Positions 33,328 through 42,439 are shown, counted from the first letter of the stretch. The stretch: 64,000 nucleotides of DNA from Pseudomonas frederiksbergensis (GCF_003732665.1 NZ_MOBP01000006.1:735411-799410), one strand, 5' to 3'. Notes: generated by a model not told the origin, from the sequence alone. Made by a program: numbers and translations.

Positions 33328-34892
33328 GCGGCCGCTTCATTGCGGACCTGCGCCAGGCATTGCAGGTAAATCGTCTAAAGGTCTGTGCTGTCGATTGTGC
33401 CGCGACTGGGCTGGAACACGCCACGGTCATGACATTTGGCGAACTGGAGTCCCGGTCGCTGAACCTGGCGGCGGAACTGCAACGGCGTTTCGACACCCCG
33501 GCCCATGGCGACCACGTCGTGCTGGGGATCGCGACCCGCAACAGCAGCGACTGGCTGGTGGCCGACCTGGCGTGCCTGTTCGCCGGGATTACCGCACTGC
33601 CTTTGCCGCTGGCGTTCAGCCAGTCCCAGGCCGAACACTTGGCCGAACGCTGCGACGGTTTCCTGGTGGATGCCGCCGGGGAGCGCACCCTGGCCGAACG
33701 CTGGATGCTCGATTTCCCCGAGAGCCGCTTAAGGCGTCTGAGCGATCCGGCCATTGAACAACCCTTGCTGCATGAGCCCGATGGCGTCAGCGACTGGATC
33801 TGCAAAATCATTCACACCTCGGGCACCACCAGTCGGCCCAAAGGCGTGCGCCTGAGTACAGCGGCGGTGGGGGCGGTGTTGACGTCACTGCGCGAGGGAA
33901 TGCCGGCCGATGCCCATCGTCGTTACCTGTCGCTGGTGCCGTTGAGCCTGCTGCTGGAGCAAGTGACCGCCGCCTATCTGCCGCTGCTGGCCGGTGGCAC
34001 CGTGCACTTTTTGCCGGAAGGCGAGCCGCTGTTGGGCGAGCCGGGCACCTCACCGCAACGCTTGATCGAGTGGATTCTGCGAGTCGAACCGACCGCCCTG
34101 ACCGTGCCACCGGTGATGCTCAATCGTTTCTACGAGCAACTGGCCCAAGGCGATGCGCAGAGCGAGCGGCTGTCGCGATACCTGCATTCGGGTGTGCACA
34201 TTACCTGCGGCGGCGCGGCGGTCAGCATCGATATCTTGAACGCCCTCGCCGAGGACGGCATCCCGGTGTTCCAGGGGTATGGCCTGTCCGAAAACGCCTC
34301 GGTGGTCAGCATGAATACCTTGCAGCACCAACGCCTGGGCAGCGTGGGCAAACCGTTGCCCCACGTGCAGGTACGCATCGGCGCCGACCAGACCATCGAG
34401 GTCAAGAGCACTTCGCTGTTCAGCGGCTACTCGGGCAAGGACCCGAGCGCCTGTTCCATGTCCGACGACGGCTGGATGGACACCGGCGACCTCGGTGAAC
34501 TGGATGCCGATGGCTACCTCTACGTTCGCGGGCGCAAGAAGAATGTGATTTGCCTGCCCAACGGCCGCAACGTCAGCCCGGAGCAAGTCGAGCTGGAGTA
34601 CCGCGAATACCCCGGCGTGCGAGATGCCGCGGTGTTCTTCGATGAAACCCATGGTCTGGTGGCGTTGCTGTGTGTCGAGTCGGCGCCGGATCGCGACGAG
34701 TTGGCCCGTTGGTCGACCCGACGCTTTTCCGACATCGAACGACCGAGCCGCCTCTGGTTGCTGACCAAGGACGACCCGCTGCTTGAGCAGCTCTATACCG
34801 TCACCGGGCGCCCGAAGCGCGCCGATATCGCCACTGTTTTCGCCGATCTGCAAGGGAATGCCGCTGATGAACACGCCTGCCTATCACTGTGA
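33324..34892 (+). CDS. AMP-dependent synthetase/ligase (adenylate-forming enzyme)
   Basis: This 522-residue enzyme activates a carboxylic acid as acyl-AMP, and perhaps transfers it to CoA or another thiol or amine. The P-loop HTSGTTSRPKGVRLS is at residues 164-178, followed by QGYGLSE, WMDTGDLG, RGRKKN and the C-terminal catalytic lysine K498 in TGRPKR. The domain order is complete, without a carrier-protein domain. It resembles the long-chain acyl-CoA synthetase branch. Both ends overlap neighbouring genes: ATGA with the hemolysin-family gene and 26 bp with the oxygenase gene. The acid it activates is unknown. Confidence 0.88.
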   Translation: MSGRFIADLRQALQVNRLKVCAVDCAATGLEHATVMTFGELESRSLNLAAELQRRFDTPAHGDHVVLGIATRNSSDWLVADLACLFAGITALPLPLAFSQSQAEHLAERCDGFLVDAAGERTLAERWMLDFPESRLRRLSDPAIEQPLLHEPDGVSDWICKIIHTSGTTSRPKGVRLSTAAVGAVLTSLREGMPADAHRRYLSLVPLSLLLEQVTAAYLPLLAGGTVHFLPEGEPLLGEPGTSPQRLIEWILRVEPTALTVPPVMLNRFYEQLAQGDAQSERLSRYLHSGVHITCGGAAVSIDILNALAEDGIPVFQGYGLSENASVVSMNTLQHQRLGSVGKPLPHVQVRIGADQTIEVKSTSLFSGYSGKDPSACSMSDDGWMDTGDLGELDADGYLYVRGRKKNVICLPNGRNVSPEQVELEYREYPGVRDAAVFFDETHGLVALLCVESAPDRDELARWSTRRFSDIERPSRLWLLTKDDPLLEQLYTVTGRPKRADIATVFADLQGNAADEHACLSL

Positions 34893-35748
34893 AAATCCTG
34901 ACATCTCGATCATCGAGCCGCATCATTTCGCCAGCCTGGGCAAGTCCGAGCTGTACGAATTGCTGGGCCACTACGGTGTCGTGCTGTTGCGCAACTGCAT
35001 CCACAATCCGGAAGATTTCAGCAGCTATGTGCGCCAGAACAGTTCGCGGCTGAGCCTCGACCCGGCGCGGGTCATGGTCGGTGGCGCGGCGCAATTGGTG
35101 GATGCCGGGCACCAGGCCATCGGTCTGCACTGCGAGAACGGCAACTCGCCATTCTGGCCGGACATCACTTGGTTCTATTGCCAGGAAGCGCCGCGCAAAG
35201 GTTCGCAAACCACCCTGTGCGACGGTGAAAAAGTGTTGGCGAAACTGTCGCCGGCCTGCCGCACGTTCTTCGAGCAAAACCCGATTCGCTACAGCCGCAC
35301 CGTGGCCGGCGACAAATGGCGACGCCTGGTTTGCCACTACTCGCCAGCGCTCTCGGACCCGGCGGCAGTCAGCATCAACGATTTGATGCAGATCGTCGGC
35401 AACGATCCGCAGACCGTGATCACCTTCAACCCTGACGACGATTCGATCCACTACGCCTTTGGCACGTCGGCGATTCTGCTCTCCGAGTTCAGCCAGCGCC
35501 CAGCGTTTGCCAACAGCATCCTCGGCCCGTCCTTCAACTACGAAGTGCCGGTGATCGACACGGTGTCCGGGCAATCGATTCCTCCTGAGTTCCTGGCGGA
35601 AATCGCCGCCGTGTCGGCGCAGTACACCTACCCGGTGGGCTGGCGCGACCACGACATGGTGATGATCGACAACCGTCGAGTGATGCATGGCCGTGAAGCC
35701 ATCGTTGACGAGCGTCGACGCATTTTCAACGCCTTGAGCTACCGCTGA
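34867..35748 (+). CDS. TauD/TfdA-family Fe(II)/2-oxoglutarate oxygenase
   Basis: A 293-residue non-haem iron oxygenase. The iron ligands are H88 and E90 in GLHCENGN and H274 in RRVMHGR. Glutamate instead of aspartate in the HxE motif is shared with clavaminate-synthase-like enzymes that act on amino acids. An arginine after the second His (RRRIFN) may hold 2-oxoglutarate. The start at 34867 lies inside the ligase gene. The reaction is probably hydroxylation, desaturation or cyclisation of an amino-acid-like intermediate. That is inference from family and context. Confidence 0.83.
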   Translation: MNTPAYHCENPDISIIEPHHFASLGKSELYELLGHYGVVLLRNCIHNPEDFSSYVRQNSSRLSLDPARVMVGGAAQLVDAGHQAIGLHCENGNSPFWPDITWFYCQEAPRKGSQTTLCDGEKVLAKLSPACRTFFEQNPIRYSRTVAGDKWRRLVCHYSPALSDPAAVSINDLMQIVGNDPQTVITFNPDDDSIHYAFGTSAILLSEFSQRPAFANSILGPSFNYEVPVIDTVSGQSIPPEFLAEIAAVSAQYTYPVGWRDHDMVMIDNRRVMHGREAIVDERRRIFNALSYR

Positions 35749-35757
35749 GACCTCTTT

Positions 35758-36885
35758 ATGAAAACCTCAAACAAACAGATTCTTTCGGGTCAGTACGAGA
35801 CGTACACCGACGGCGACGGCCGCCAGATCATCGACCTGGCCGGCGGCTTCGGCTTCCAGGTGCCGTCGGTGATCGCGGCGGTCAGCCAACAGGCCGATCG
35901 CATGGGCCTGTCCAACCGCGTGCTGATGTCCGAGCCGCTGATCGCGTTTTGTCGGCGTTTGGCCGAGTTGCTGCCGGCGCCGCTGGTCAGCTCCTACATT
36001 TGCAGTTCCGGCGATGAGGCGTTCGAAGGCGCCTTGAAGTTGTGCAAAGGCCTCAAGCCCAAGGGCAACACCATCGTCTATATCCAGGGCGGTGACTATG
36101 GCTCGCTGAGTTACGGCCGTTGCCTGGGTGCGGCGCAAGACTATCAGGAGATCCGGCGCTTTCTGGGCTTCAACCTGGTGGCGGTCAGTGATGCCCGGGA
36201 CCTGGCGACAGTGGACTGGAACGACTGCTTTGCGGTGTGCCACACCAGCACCGTGATCGATGACGACGGGCGCCTGCGCCTGATCGACCAGGGTTTGCTC
36301 GATCAACTCTATACCGCCGCCGCCAAGGCTTCGGCGCCCGTCATCGCGGTGGATGTGCAAAGTTGCCTCGGCAGCCTGGGCACGCTGTTCGGTTTCCAGC
36401 GCTACCACAACACCCCGGACATCGCCGTGCTCGGCGGCGCCTTGGGCGGCAGTGCGATTCCCATCGGCACTTACACCTGCAGCGAGCAGATGGCCTATCA
36501 GGTTTACGGTCGCAGCAGCCCGGCCAAACACGGCAGCACCACCGCCGGTAACCCGATGGCCTGCGTCGCCGCGATGGCGGCACTCGATTATGTGCAGGCT
36601 CACGGCTCGGCCAAACAATGCTTCAACAACGGCCAGGTCCTGGAACAAGCGCTCGTGGCCTTTGGCGCGGTGGCCTGCGGTGCCTGGGTCAGCTTGCCGC
36701 TGGCTGCCAGCGTCAACCCGGTTCGCCTCTGCGAAGAACTTTATCAGCGTGGCGTCTATGTCAGCCCGCCCCGTGGCCGCGAGTTGATCCTGCGTTGCCC
36801 GGTCACCGCGCGCGCCGAACAGATCCAGCGTGCATCCACCATCATCAAGGAGACTTTCAGCCATGTCCTTAACCATGCCGCATGA
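35758..36885 (+). CDS. Class III aminotransferase-like protein lacking the PLP lysine
   Basis: The 375 residues follow the class III aminotransferase fold: SSGDEAFEGALKLCKGL (cofactor phosphate region), IAVDVQSCLG (the conserved Asp) and HGSTTAGNPMACVAAMAAL. The Schiff-base lysine is missing. Where the active partner has ILSKGLTGGY, this protein reads VLGGALGGSA, with G227 in place of Lys. DEIQTGFGR is also altered to DVQSCLGSL. It is shorter by about 70 residues than the next gene's product. It may be an inactive partner in a heterodimer or an enzyme with changed chemistry. It overlaps the next gene by 23 bp. Confidence 0.85.
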   Translation: MKTSNKQILSGQYETYTDGDGRQIIDLAGGFGFQVPSVIAAVSQQADRMGLSNRVLMSEPLIAFCRRLAELLPAPLVSSYICSSGDEAFEGALKLCKGLKPKGNTIVYIQGGDYGSLSYGRCLGAAQDYQEIRRFLGFNLVAVSDARDLATVDWNDCFAVCHTSTVIDDDGRLRLIDQGLLDQLYTAAAKASAPVIAVDVQSCLGSLGTLFGFQRYHNTPDIAVLGGALGGSAIPIGTYTCSEQMAYQVYGRSSPAKHGSTTAGNPMACVAAMAALDYVQAHGSAKQCFNNGQVLEQALVAFGAVACGAWVSLPLAASVNPVRLCEELYQRGVYVSPPRGRELILRCPVTARAEQIQRASTIIKETFSHVLNHAA

Positions 36886-38203
36886 ACAACTGCTGGATGA
36901 TTGCCAGCGGCATTGGAGTGCTTCGGCGACCAAGCTCTACCGCATGGGCAAGACCAGCGTCGAGCAGGAAGCCGATGGCATCTACGTCACCGACCATACC
37001 GGCAAGCGCTTTATCGACTGCGCCTGTAGCTACGGGGTGTTTATCGTCGGCCATCGCAACCCGATGGTGCGAGAGGCGGTGCAGAACCAGTTGCACCAGA
37101 TGGCCTGGGTCCCAGAAGGTCGGGTGCACCCGGTACAAGGGCAACTGACCGAACGCCTGCGCGAATTGGTGCCGGGCGAGTGGGGCGATGTGCAGTACAT
37201 GGTCTCCGGTGCCGAAGCCATCGAACAGAGCATGCGTTATGTGCTCAAGGTGCAGAAGCACCGGCGCGGGATCGTGGTCATGAGCGATTCCTACCACGGC
37301 AAGACGCTGGCGGCGATGAGCATCCTCGGCCAGCAACAGCACCATCGCAGTTACGGCACCGCCGCGTCGGAAGTGACCTACGTGCCTTATGGCGATTTCG
37401 CCGCGTTGCACAAAGCGGTGGGCGAGGGGGTGTGTGCGGTGTATGTCGAGCCAATCCTCGGCGGCGCGCATTTGCAGGTGCCGCCGGTGGGCTACATGGC
37501 GAACATCCGTGCCCTGTGCGATGCCACCGATACCTTGCTGATCGCCGACGAAATCCAGACCGGTTTCGGCCGCTGCGGCAAATGGTTCGCCGTGCAATAC
37601 GACGACGTGGTGCCGGACATCATGATCCTCTCCAAAGGCCTGACCGGCGGCTACACCTCGTTCGCCTGCGCGATGTACAGCCAGCGCCTGAGCACGCAGC
37701 ACCCGTTGCGCGAGATCGAGCCGGACCAACGCACCAACGGCGGTCATCCGGTGGGTTGCGCCTCGGCACTGGCCGCCATCGACTTCATCGAAAAGCACAA
37801 CCTGGTCGAGGCCTCGCGCGTCAATGGCGGCTTGTTGCGTCATGGTCTGCAACGACTGGCCCAGCGTTATCCGCAGATTGTCGAGGACGTGCCGGGCGTC
37901 GGCCTGATGACCGGTTTGCGTTTGCGCGGCTCGGTCTATGAAGCATTGATGAGTATGGAATTGGGCAAGCGTGGCGTGCACGCCGGGCATTCGATGAATG
38001 AAAAAGCCGAGCACCCGGTGCTGCGTTTTTACCCGCCGCTGAACATCACCCCCGAAGCCCTGCGGCATGTGCTGACCATGACCGAAGAAGCCCTGGAAGC
38101 CATCGCCCGCCGGCCGAAACTGGCGGTCAAGGCGTTCTCCCTGGTGGTGCGCAACATGTACCACATCCCTAACAAGCTGCTACGCAGCAAAGCGGAGCGC
38201 TGA
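36863..38203 (+). CDS. Class III (subgroup III) aminotransferase
   Basis: A PLP-dependent aminotransferase of 446 residues with an intact active site: YMVSGAEAIEQSMR for the phosphate, SDSYHGKTLAAMS, the Asp in LLIADEIQTGFGRCG, and Schiff-base lysine K258 in ILSKGLTGGY. The family uses omega-amino or glutamate-semialdehyde-like substrates. The start at 36863 has AAGGAG about 12 bases upstream. It overlaps the lysine-lacking paralogue upstream and shares TGATG with the amidase gene downstream. It could accept or donate an amino group in the cluster's pathway. Confidence 0.9.
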   Translation: MSLTMPHEQLLDDCQRHWSASATKLYRMGKTSVEQEADGIYVTDHTGKRFIDCACSYGVFIVGHRNPMVREAVQNQLHQMAWVPEGRVHPVQGQLTERLRELVPGEWGDVQYMVSGAEAIEQSMRYVLKVQKHRRGIVVMSDSYHGKTLAAMSILGQQQHHRSYGTAASEVTYVPYGDFAALHKAVGEGVCAVYVEPILGGAHLQVPPVGYMANIRALCDATDTLLIADEIQTGFGRCGKWFAVQYDDVVPDIMILSKGLTGGYTSFACAMYSQRLSTQHPLREIEPDQRTNGGHPVGCASALAAIDFIEKHNLVEASRVNGGLLRHGLQRLAQRYPQIVEDVPGVGLMTGLRLRGSVYEALMSMELGKRGVHAGHSMNEKAEHPVLRFYPPLNITPEALRHVLTMTEEALEAIARRPKLAVKAFSLVVRNMYHIPNKLLRSKAER

Positions 38204-39615
38204 TGAGCATTTTCAATCCGGACACCCTGACCCTGCGCGAAATGGCCGGCCTGCTGCGACGCGGCGTGCTGACCAGCGTCAGCCTGCTGGAGTTCTACCT
38301 GCAACGCATTGCCGAGCGTAACCCGCAGATCAACGCGCTGATCCAACTGGAGTCCGCCGACGAATTGCGTCGCCAGGCCCGGGAAGCCGATGAGATGGCG
38401 CGCATCGGCAATATTCGCGGCCCGTTGCACGGCATCCCGATGACCATCAAGGACGTCTGCCATGTGCGTGGCTTCCGCATGTCCCGGGGCCTTGAAGAAT
38501 TGCTCGGCGCCGCCAGCGAGCAAGACGCCACGGTAGTTGCGCGACTGCGCGAGGCCGGCGCGATCATCCTCGGCATCACCAACGTGCCCGAGCTGTGCAT
38601 GGCGTTTGAAACCGACAACCTGTTGTATGGCCGCACGCTCAACCCCTACGACCCGCAACGCTCCGCCGGCGGCAGCAGTGGCGGTGAAGCGGCGGCGATT
38701 TCGGCCGGTTGCTCGCCGGCCGGGCTCGCTTCCGATGCCTGCGGCAGTGTACGCATCCCCGCGCACTTCAACGGCGTTTGCGGGTTGAAACTGACCCAGG
38801 GCCGCGTGCCGTTGACCGGGCAGTTTCCCAACGACCGTTCGGGGCTGTTCCACTTGACCTCGGCGTTTGGCGTGATGGGGCGTTATGTCGATGACCTGGC
38901 GTTGCTCGGGCAACTGATCAGCGGTGCCGACGGTCTTGATCCGGACACCGTCGACGTGCCGTTCAACGAGAGCAAGCCGTTGGCGGAACTGCGGGTCGCG
39001 TTGTCCTGGGAATCCGCACGGACCGAAGTCAGCCCGGCGGTGAAGCAGGTGTTGCAACGGGTCGAGGCGTGCTTGAGCAGTGTGGTCGCGGACGTGACCT
39101 CGACCACGCCGCCAATGCTCGACGACGCCAGCGATGTGCTGTGGCGGGTGTTCATCACCGGCGCCGATGCCGGGCGTGGCTGGAAAAAGCTGTTTGCCTC
39201 GATGAACAAACAGCGCTACACGCCGGCCACTTCGGAGCTGATCCGCTTGAGCGAAGAGGTGGAATTGACCGTCGATGAAATGAAGCGCGACTGGATCATG
39301 ATCGACACCTTTCGCTATCAACTGGCGAAGTTCTTCACCCAGCACGACCTGTTCATCTGCCCGGTGTTCCCGGACGTGGCGTTCGCCCACGGCGAGTCAC
39401 TGCTGGACCGTGATCGCTATGCCTTCGTCTTCCCGTTCAGCCTCTCGGGTTCGCCAGCGGTGGTCATCCGCGCCGGACACGACCCGGTCACGGGATTGCC
39501 GATCGGCATCCAGATCATCGGCCCGCACTGGCAAGAAGAACGCCTGCTGGCCGTGGCCAACTTCCTCGAACGGGAAATGACGCGGTGGAGTCCGGTGACC
39601 CCCGCCATGCAGTGA
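38203..39615 (+). CDS. Amidase-signature family enzyme
   Basis: A 470-residue Ser-cisSer-Lys hydrolase of the GatA/FAAH family. The triad is K83 (MTIKD), S158 (GGSSGGEAA) and S182 (DACGSVRIP), with the family's 24-residue spacing between the serines. The usual GGSSGGSAA is GGSSGGEAA and the usual DTGGS is DACGS, otherwise the signature is intact. There is no signal peptide. The start lies in TGATG with the aminotransferase stop, so it is the last gene of the six-gene operon. It may cleave or form an amide bond at the end of the pathway; gatB/gatC partners are absent. Confidence 0.9.
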   Translation: MSIFNPDTLTLREMAGLLRRGVLTSVSLLEFYLQRIAERNPQINALIQLESADELRRQAREADEMARIGNIRGPLHGIPMTIKDVCHVRGFRMSRGLEELLGAASEQDATVVARLREAGAIILGITNVPELCMAFETDNLLYGRTLNPYDPQRSAGGSSGGEAAAISAGCSPAGLASDACGSVRIPAHFNGVCGLKLTQGRVPLTGQFPNDRSGLFHLTSAFGVMGRYVDDLALLGQLISGADGLDPDTVDVPFNESKPLAELRVALSWESARTEVSPAVKQVLQRVEACLSSVVADVTSTTPPMLDDASDVLWRVFITGADAGRGWKKLFASMNKQRYTPATSELIRLSEEVELTVDEMKRDWIMIDTFRYQLAKFFTQHDLFICPVFPDVAFAHGESLLDRDRYAFVFPFSLSGSPAVVIRAGHDPVTGLPIGIQIIGPHWQEERLLAVANFLEREMTRWSPVTPAMQ

Positions 39616-39620
39616 TCCCC

Positions 39621-40113
39621 TGTGGGAGCGGGCTTGCTCGCGAAAGCAATCTGTCATCCAGCATTGATGCCGACTGACCCACCGCCTTCGCGAGCAAGCC
39701 CGCTCCCACATTTGGTCCAGGGTGAATTCGATATCTACCATCCAACCAAGATCCCCTGTGGGAGCGAGCTTGCTCGCGAAAGCAATCTGTCATCCAGCAT
39801 TGATGCCGACGACATGGCGCCATCGCGAGCAAGCTCGCTCCCACATTTGTTCCAGGGTGAACTCGATAATTGCATCCAACTCTGGTTTCTGTGGGAGCGA
39901 GCCTGCTCGCGAAAGCGTCCTGTCAGTCACATGGATATCGACTGACCCACCGCCTTCGCGAGCAAGCTCGCTCCCACATTTGTTCCAGGGTGAATTCGAT
40001 ATCTACCATCCAACCCCGATCCCCTGTGGGAGCGGGCTTGCTCGCGAAAGCGTCCTGTCAGTCACATGGACATCGACTGACCCACCGCCTTCGCGAGCAA
40101 GCCCGCTCCCACA
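39621..40113. repeat. REP cluster, four inverted doublets
   Basis: Four doublets begin at 39621, 39757, 39890 and 40025 (periods 136, 133, 135 bp). Each has a forward GTGGGAGCGGGCTTGCTCG-type core, about 40 bp, and the complement core, then about 45 bp of a locus-specific spacer with GGTGAATTCGATATCTAC. The cluster lies between the amidase and EamA genes, which converge. The 556-bp gap holds nothing else. Confidence 0.93.
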
Positions 40114-40171
40114 TTTGTTCCAGGGTGAATTCGATATCTACTATCCAACCCCGCTCCCCACTGATCGGCTC

Positions 40172-41083
40172 TCAAGCTGTAACCGCTTTCACATTCCGGC
40201 TGCTGATCACCAGCGCCAACATGCCAACTCCTACCAGCACGGCCCCGCACACTTCGATCAACGCCGGTTGCTGGCGCAGCCAGAACCAGTGGAACAGCGT
40301 GACGAACAAGGTGTTCAGGTAGACATAGGAAATCACCGTCGAAGGCGATATCACCCCGATTGCCCGGTGCAGCAACCAGAAGGTTGCCAGGGTGCCAAAC
40401 AGCGCCAGGTACACCAGCCACAACATGTCGCTCACCGCCAGTTGCGCGCCGCTGCGCCAGCCGCCGCTGAACAGGCAGAACACCAGCAGGAAACCCGAGC
40501 CAAACAACATGTTCCAGAACGTCATCGCTACCGGGTCACGGCCCTTCAACGTCTTGGCCTTGAACCGCTGGCTCAGGGGCGAATAGAGCGCCATCGCCAG
40601 GCACCCGATACCGAAAACCAGCACCGGATACAGCGCCGGCAATTCCCCTGGCGCCGAGCCCTTGAGGATCAGCAGTACCGCGCCGAGTGCTGCAATCAGC
40701 ATCGGCAACAGACGGGTTTTAAGGCTTGGGCTGGGCAGCAGGAACACTTCGAAGAACAGCGTCATCAGCGGCACCAGCGTATACAGCGTCGCAGTGTTGA
40801 CCGCCGTGGTGTAGCGCAACGCTTCGAACAGCGAGCCAAAGTACGTCGCCAGCAACAACCCGAGCACGGCATGGGCGAGCAAGCCTTTGGCCGAGATCGG
40901 GGAGTGGTTTTTCAACAGCAGCAGCGGCAGAAACATCAACGCCGAGAACAACAGGCGCAGCCCGGTCAGCAGAATCGGATCGATCCCCTGGCTGACCTCG
41001 GCCGCGGCAAAGAACGACGCGGCGATCAGCATCGCCCAGATCAACATGCCCCAATGGGCTGCTGCAAAACCGACTTGTTTCAT
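40172..41083 (-). CDS. EamA/DMT-family permease
   Basis: A 303-residue inner-membrane protein of the drug/metabolite transporter superfamily, with about ten hydrophobic segments in two EamA repeats. Landmarks are FFAAAEVSQGIDPILLTGLRLLFSALMFLP in part, TTAVNTATLYTLVPLMT and the second repeat's GVISPSTVISYVYL. The start at 41083 (MKQVGFAAAHWG) is preferred over 41143. Family members often export amino acids or small metabolites. It converges with the biosynthetic operon across the REP cluster, so a role in exporting its product is possible but unproven. Confidence 0.88.
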   Translation of the reverse strand: MKQVGFAAAHWGMLIWAMLIAASFFAAAEVSQGIDPILLTGLRLLFSALMFLPLLLLKNHSPISAKGLLAHAVLGLLLATYFGSLFEALRYTTAVNTATLYTLVPLMTLFFEVFLLPSPSLKTRLLPMLIAALGAVLLILKGSAPGELPALYPVLVFGIGCLAMALYSPLSQRFKAKTLKGRDPVAMTFWNMLFGSGFLLVFCLFSGGWRSGAQLAVSDMLWLVYLALFGTLATFWLLHRAIGVISPSTVISYVYLNTLFVTLFHWFWLRQQPALIEVCGAVLVGVGMLALVISSRNVKAVTA

Positions 41084-41251
41084 GTGTGCTCCCCGAGCGT
41101 TTGACTGCCAGACGCCATCATAGGTAGGCCGGCCTGCGGGCACGGGCGAGTTTTTAAATACCTGACCGCAATTACTTGCAGCGCGCGAAGCGGTCCTTTC
41201 AAGGACATGGCCGGACAGCCAGGAGGCAGGCCTTGAAAGGACAGGCGACGG

Positions 41252-42439
41252 TTATTGAATGTGTTGCGCGTAACGTTTCGGATTGAAGCGCAGCACCATC
41301 ACCAGCATCACTGCCATCACGGCCGCGAGTGACCACCAGGCCCATTCGAAGCTGCCCAACTGGTCGCGAATCATCCCGGCAATCAGCGGCGACAGCCCGG
41401 CGATCAAGTAGCCGATGCCTTGCACGAAAGCGGTCAGGCCGCCGGCGCGGCGCGGGTTGTCGAGGTGATCAAGGGACACGATCAGGCTCATCGGGAACAG
41501 ACCGCCGATGCCCAGGCCCAGCAGGCACGGCCACAGCAGGCTGAAGCGTTCCGGGCTGAGGATCAGGCCGCAGAAACCGGCCATGATCAGGGCGAGCAAC
41601 ACCGCCAGTACCAGGCGTTTGTCCTGGCTGCGGTTGGCAATCGCCGGGGTGACCAGGCCGGAGATGACTTCCATCGCGGTCAGGAACCCGAGCAGCAAAC
41701 CGGCGTTCTGTTCGCTCCAGCCTTTTTCCACGTAATACGGCGCGAGCCAGGCCAGCACGCAGGTGTACGACGCCGTGCCCAAACCAAAGAAAATCGCCAG
41801 CAGCCAGGCCCGTGAGTTACCGGCGAACGATTCCTGGCGACCCTTCGGCGCGGCCGGCAATTGTGGAATGGCCGAGCGCTGGGCAAACCAGAAACCCAGG
41901 GCCAGCAGCGCCAGCAATGCCCAGATCGCCAGGCCCATGCGCCAACTGCCGGTTTGCGCCAGCACGAACGGCGAGAACGAGGCGGCAATGGCCGCGCCGC
42001 CCATGATCGACGTGACGTACAACCCCATGAACAGCGAGACGTTATCGCTGAAGCGCGATTTGATCAGCGCCGGCATCACCGCCTGAATCAGCGCGATGCC
42101 AACCCCGGCCAGGACCGCGCTGAGGATCAGCTCAAGGGTTGTGTCCAGGTACAACCGCGAGACCGTGGCCACACCGATGATCACCAAGGACAGGACAATG
42201 GTGCGGTGCTCGCCGAAGCGCTGCGCGACACGCATGCCGAGGAACATCGCCAAACCCATGGCCATGACCGGCAACATGGTCAGCAGCGAAGCCGTACTGA
42301 AACTCAGCGGGATGTCCCCGCGAATCGCCGACAGCAAAGGGCCGACCGCCGCCATGGACGGGCGCAGGTTGAGAGCGACGAGGATGATGCTGGCGATCAG
42401 CCAGAGGGCGGGGCGGGTAGTTGCGCGAACGTTTTCCAT
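41252..42439 (-). CDS. MFS transporter, CynX/NimT family
   Basis: A 395-residue major-facilitator permease with twelve predicted membrane helices. The N-terminal LIASIILVALNLRPSMAAVGPLL and FSTASLLTMLPVMAMGL are typical of the CynX (cyanate) and NimT (nitroimidazole) branch. The ATG at 42439 has GAAGG 8 bases upstream; a TTG six bases earlier is an alternative. It is a single gene between intergenic gaps, so the substrate cannot be deduced. The closest families transport anions or small drugs. Confidence 0.88.
   Translation of the reverse strand: MENVRATTRPALWLIASIILVALNLRPSMAAVGPLLSAIRGDIPLSFSTASLLTMLPVMAMGLAMFLGMRVAQRFGEHRTIVLSLVIIGVATVSRLYLDTTLELILSAVLAGVGIALIQAVMPALIKSRFSDNVSLFMGLYVTSIMGGAAIAASFSPFVLAQTGSWRMGLAIWALLALLALGFWFAQRSAIPQLPAAPKGRQESFAGNSRAWLLAIFFGLGTASYTCVLAWLAPYYVEKGWSEQNAGLLLGFLTAMEVISGLVTPAIANRSQDKRLVLAVLLALIMAGFCGLILSPERFSLLWPCLLGLGIGGLFPMSLIVSLDHLDNPRRAGGLTAFVQGIGYLIAGLSPLIAGMIRDQLGSFEWAWWSLAAVMAVMLVMVLRFNPKRYAQHIQ

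Noticed and set aside
36869..38164. 431-residue minus-strand open frame opposite the intact aminotransferase
   Set aside because: It is an antisense shadow. The plus strand has a full PLP enzyme with catalytic lysine, and the minus frame is rich in His and Arg with no domain.
38029..39390. 453-residue minus-strand open frame opposite the amidase
   Set aside because: It overlaps a complete amidase-signature gene on the plus strand and has no domain or credible start.
39722..41104. 460-residue plus-strand open frame through the REP cluster and EamA gene
   Set aside because: Its first third is translated REP repeats and the rest is the complement of the EamA permease gene.
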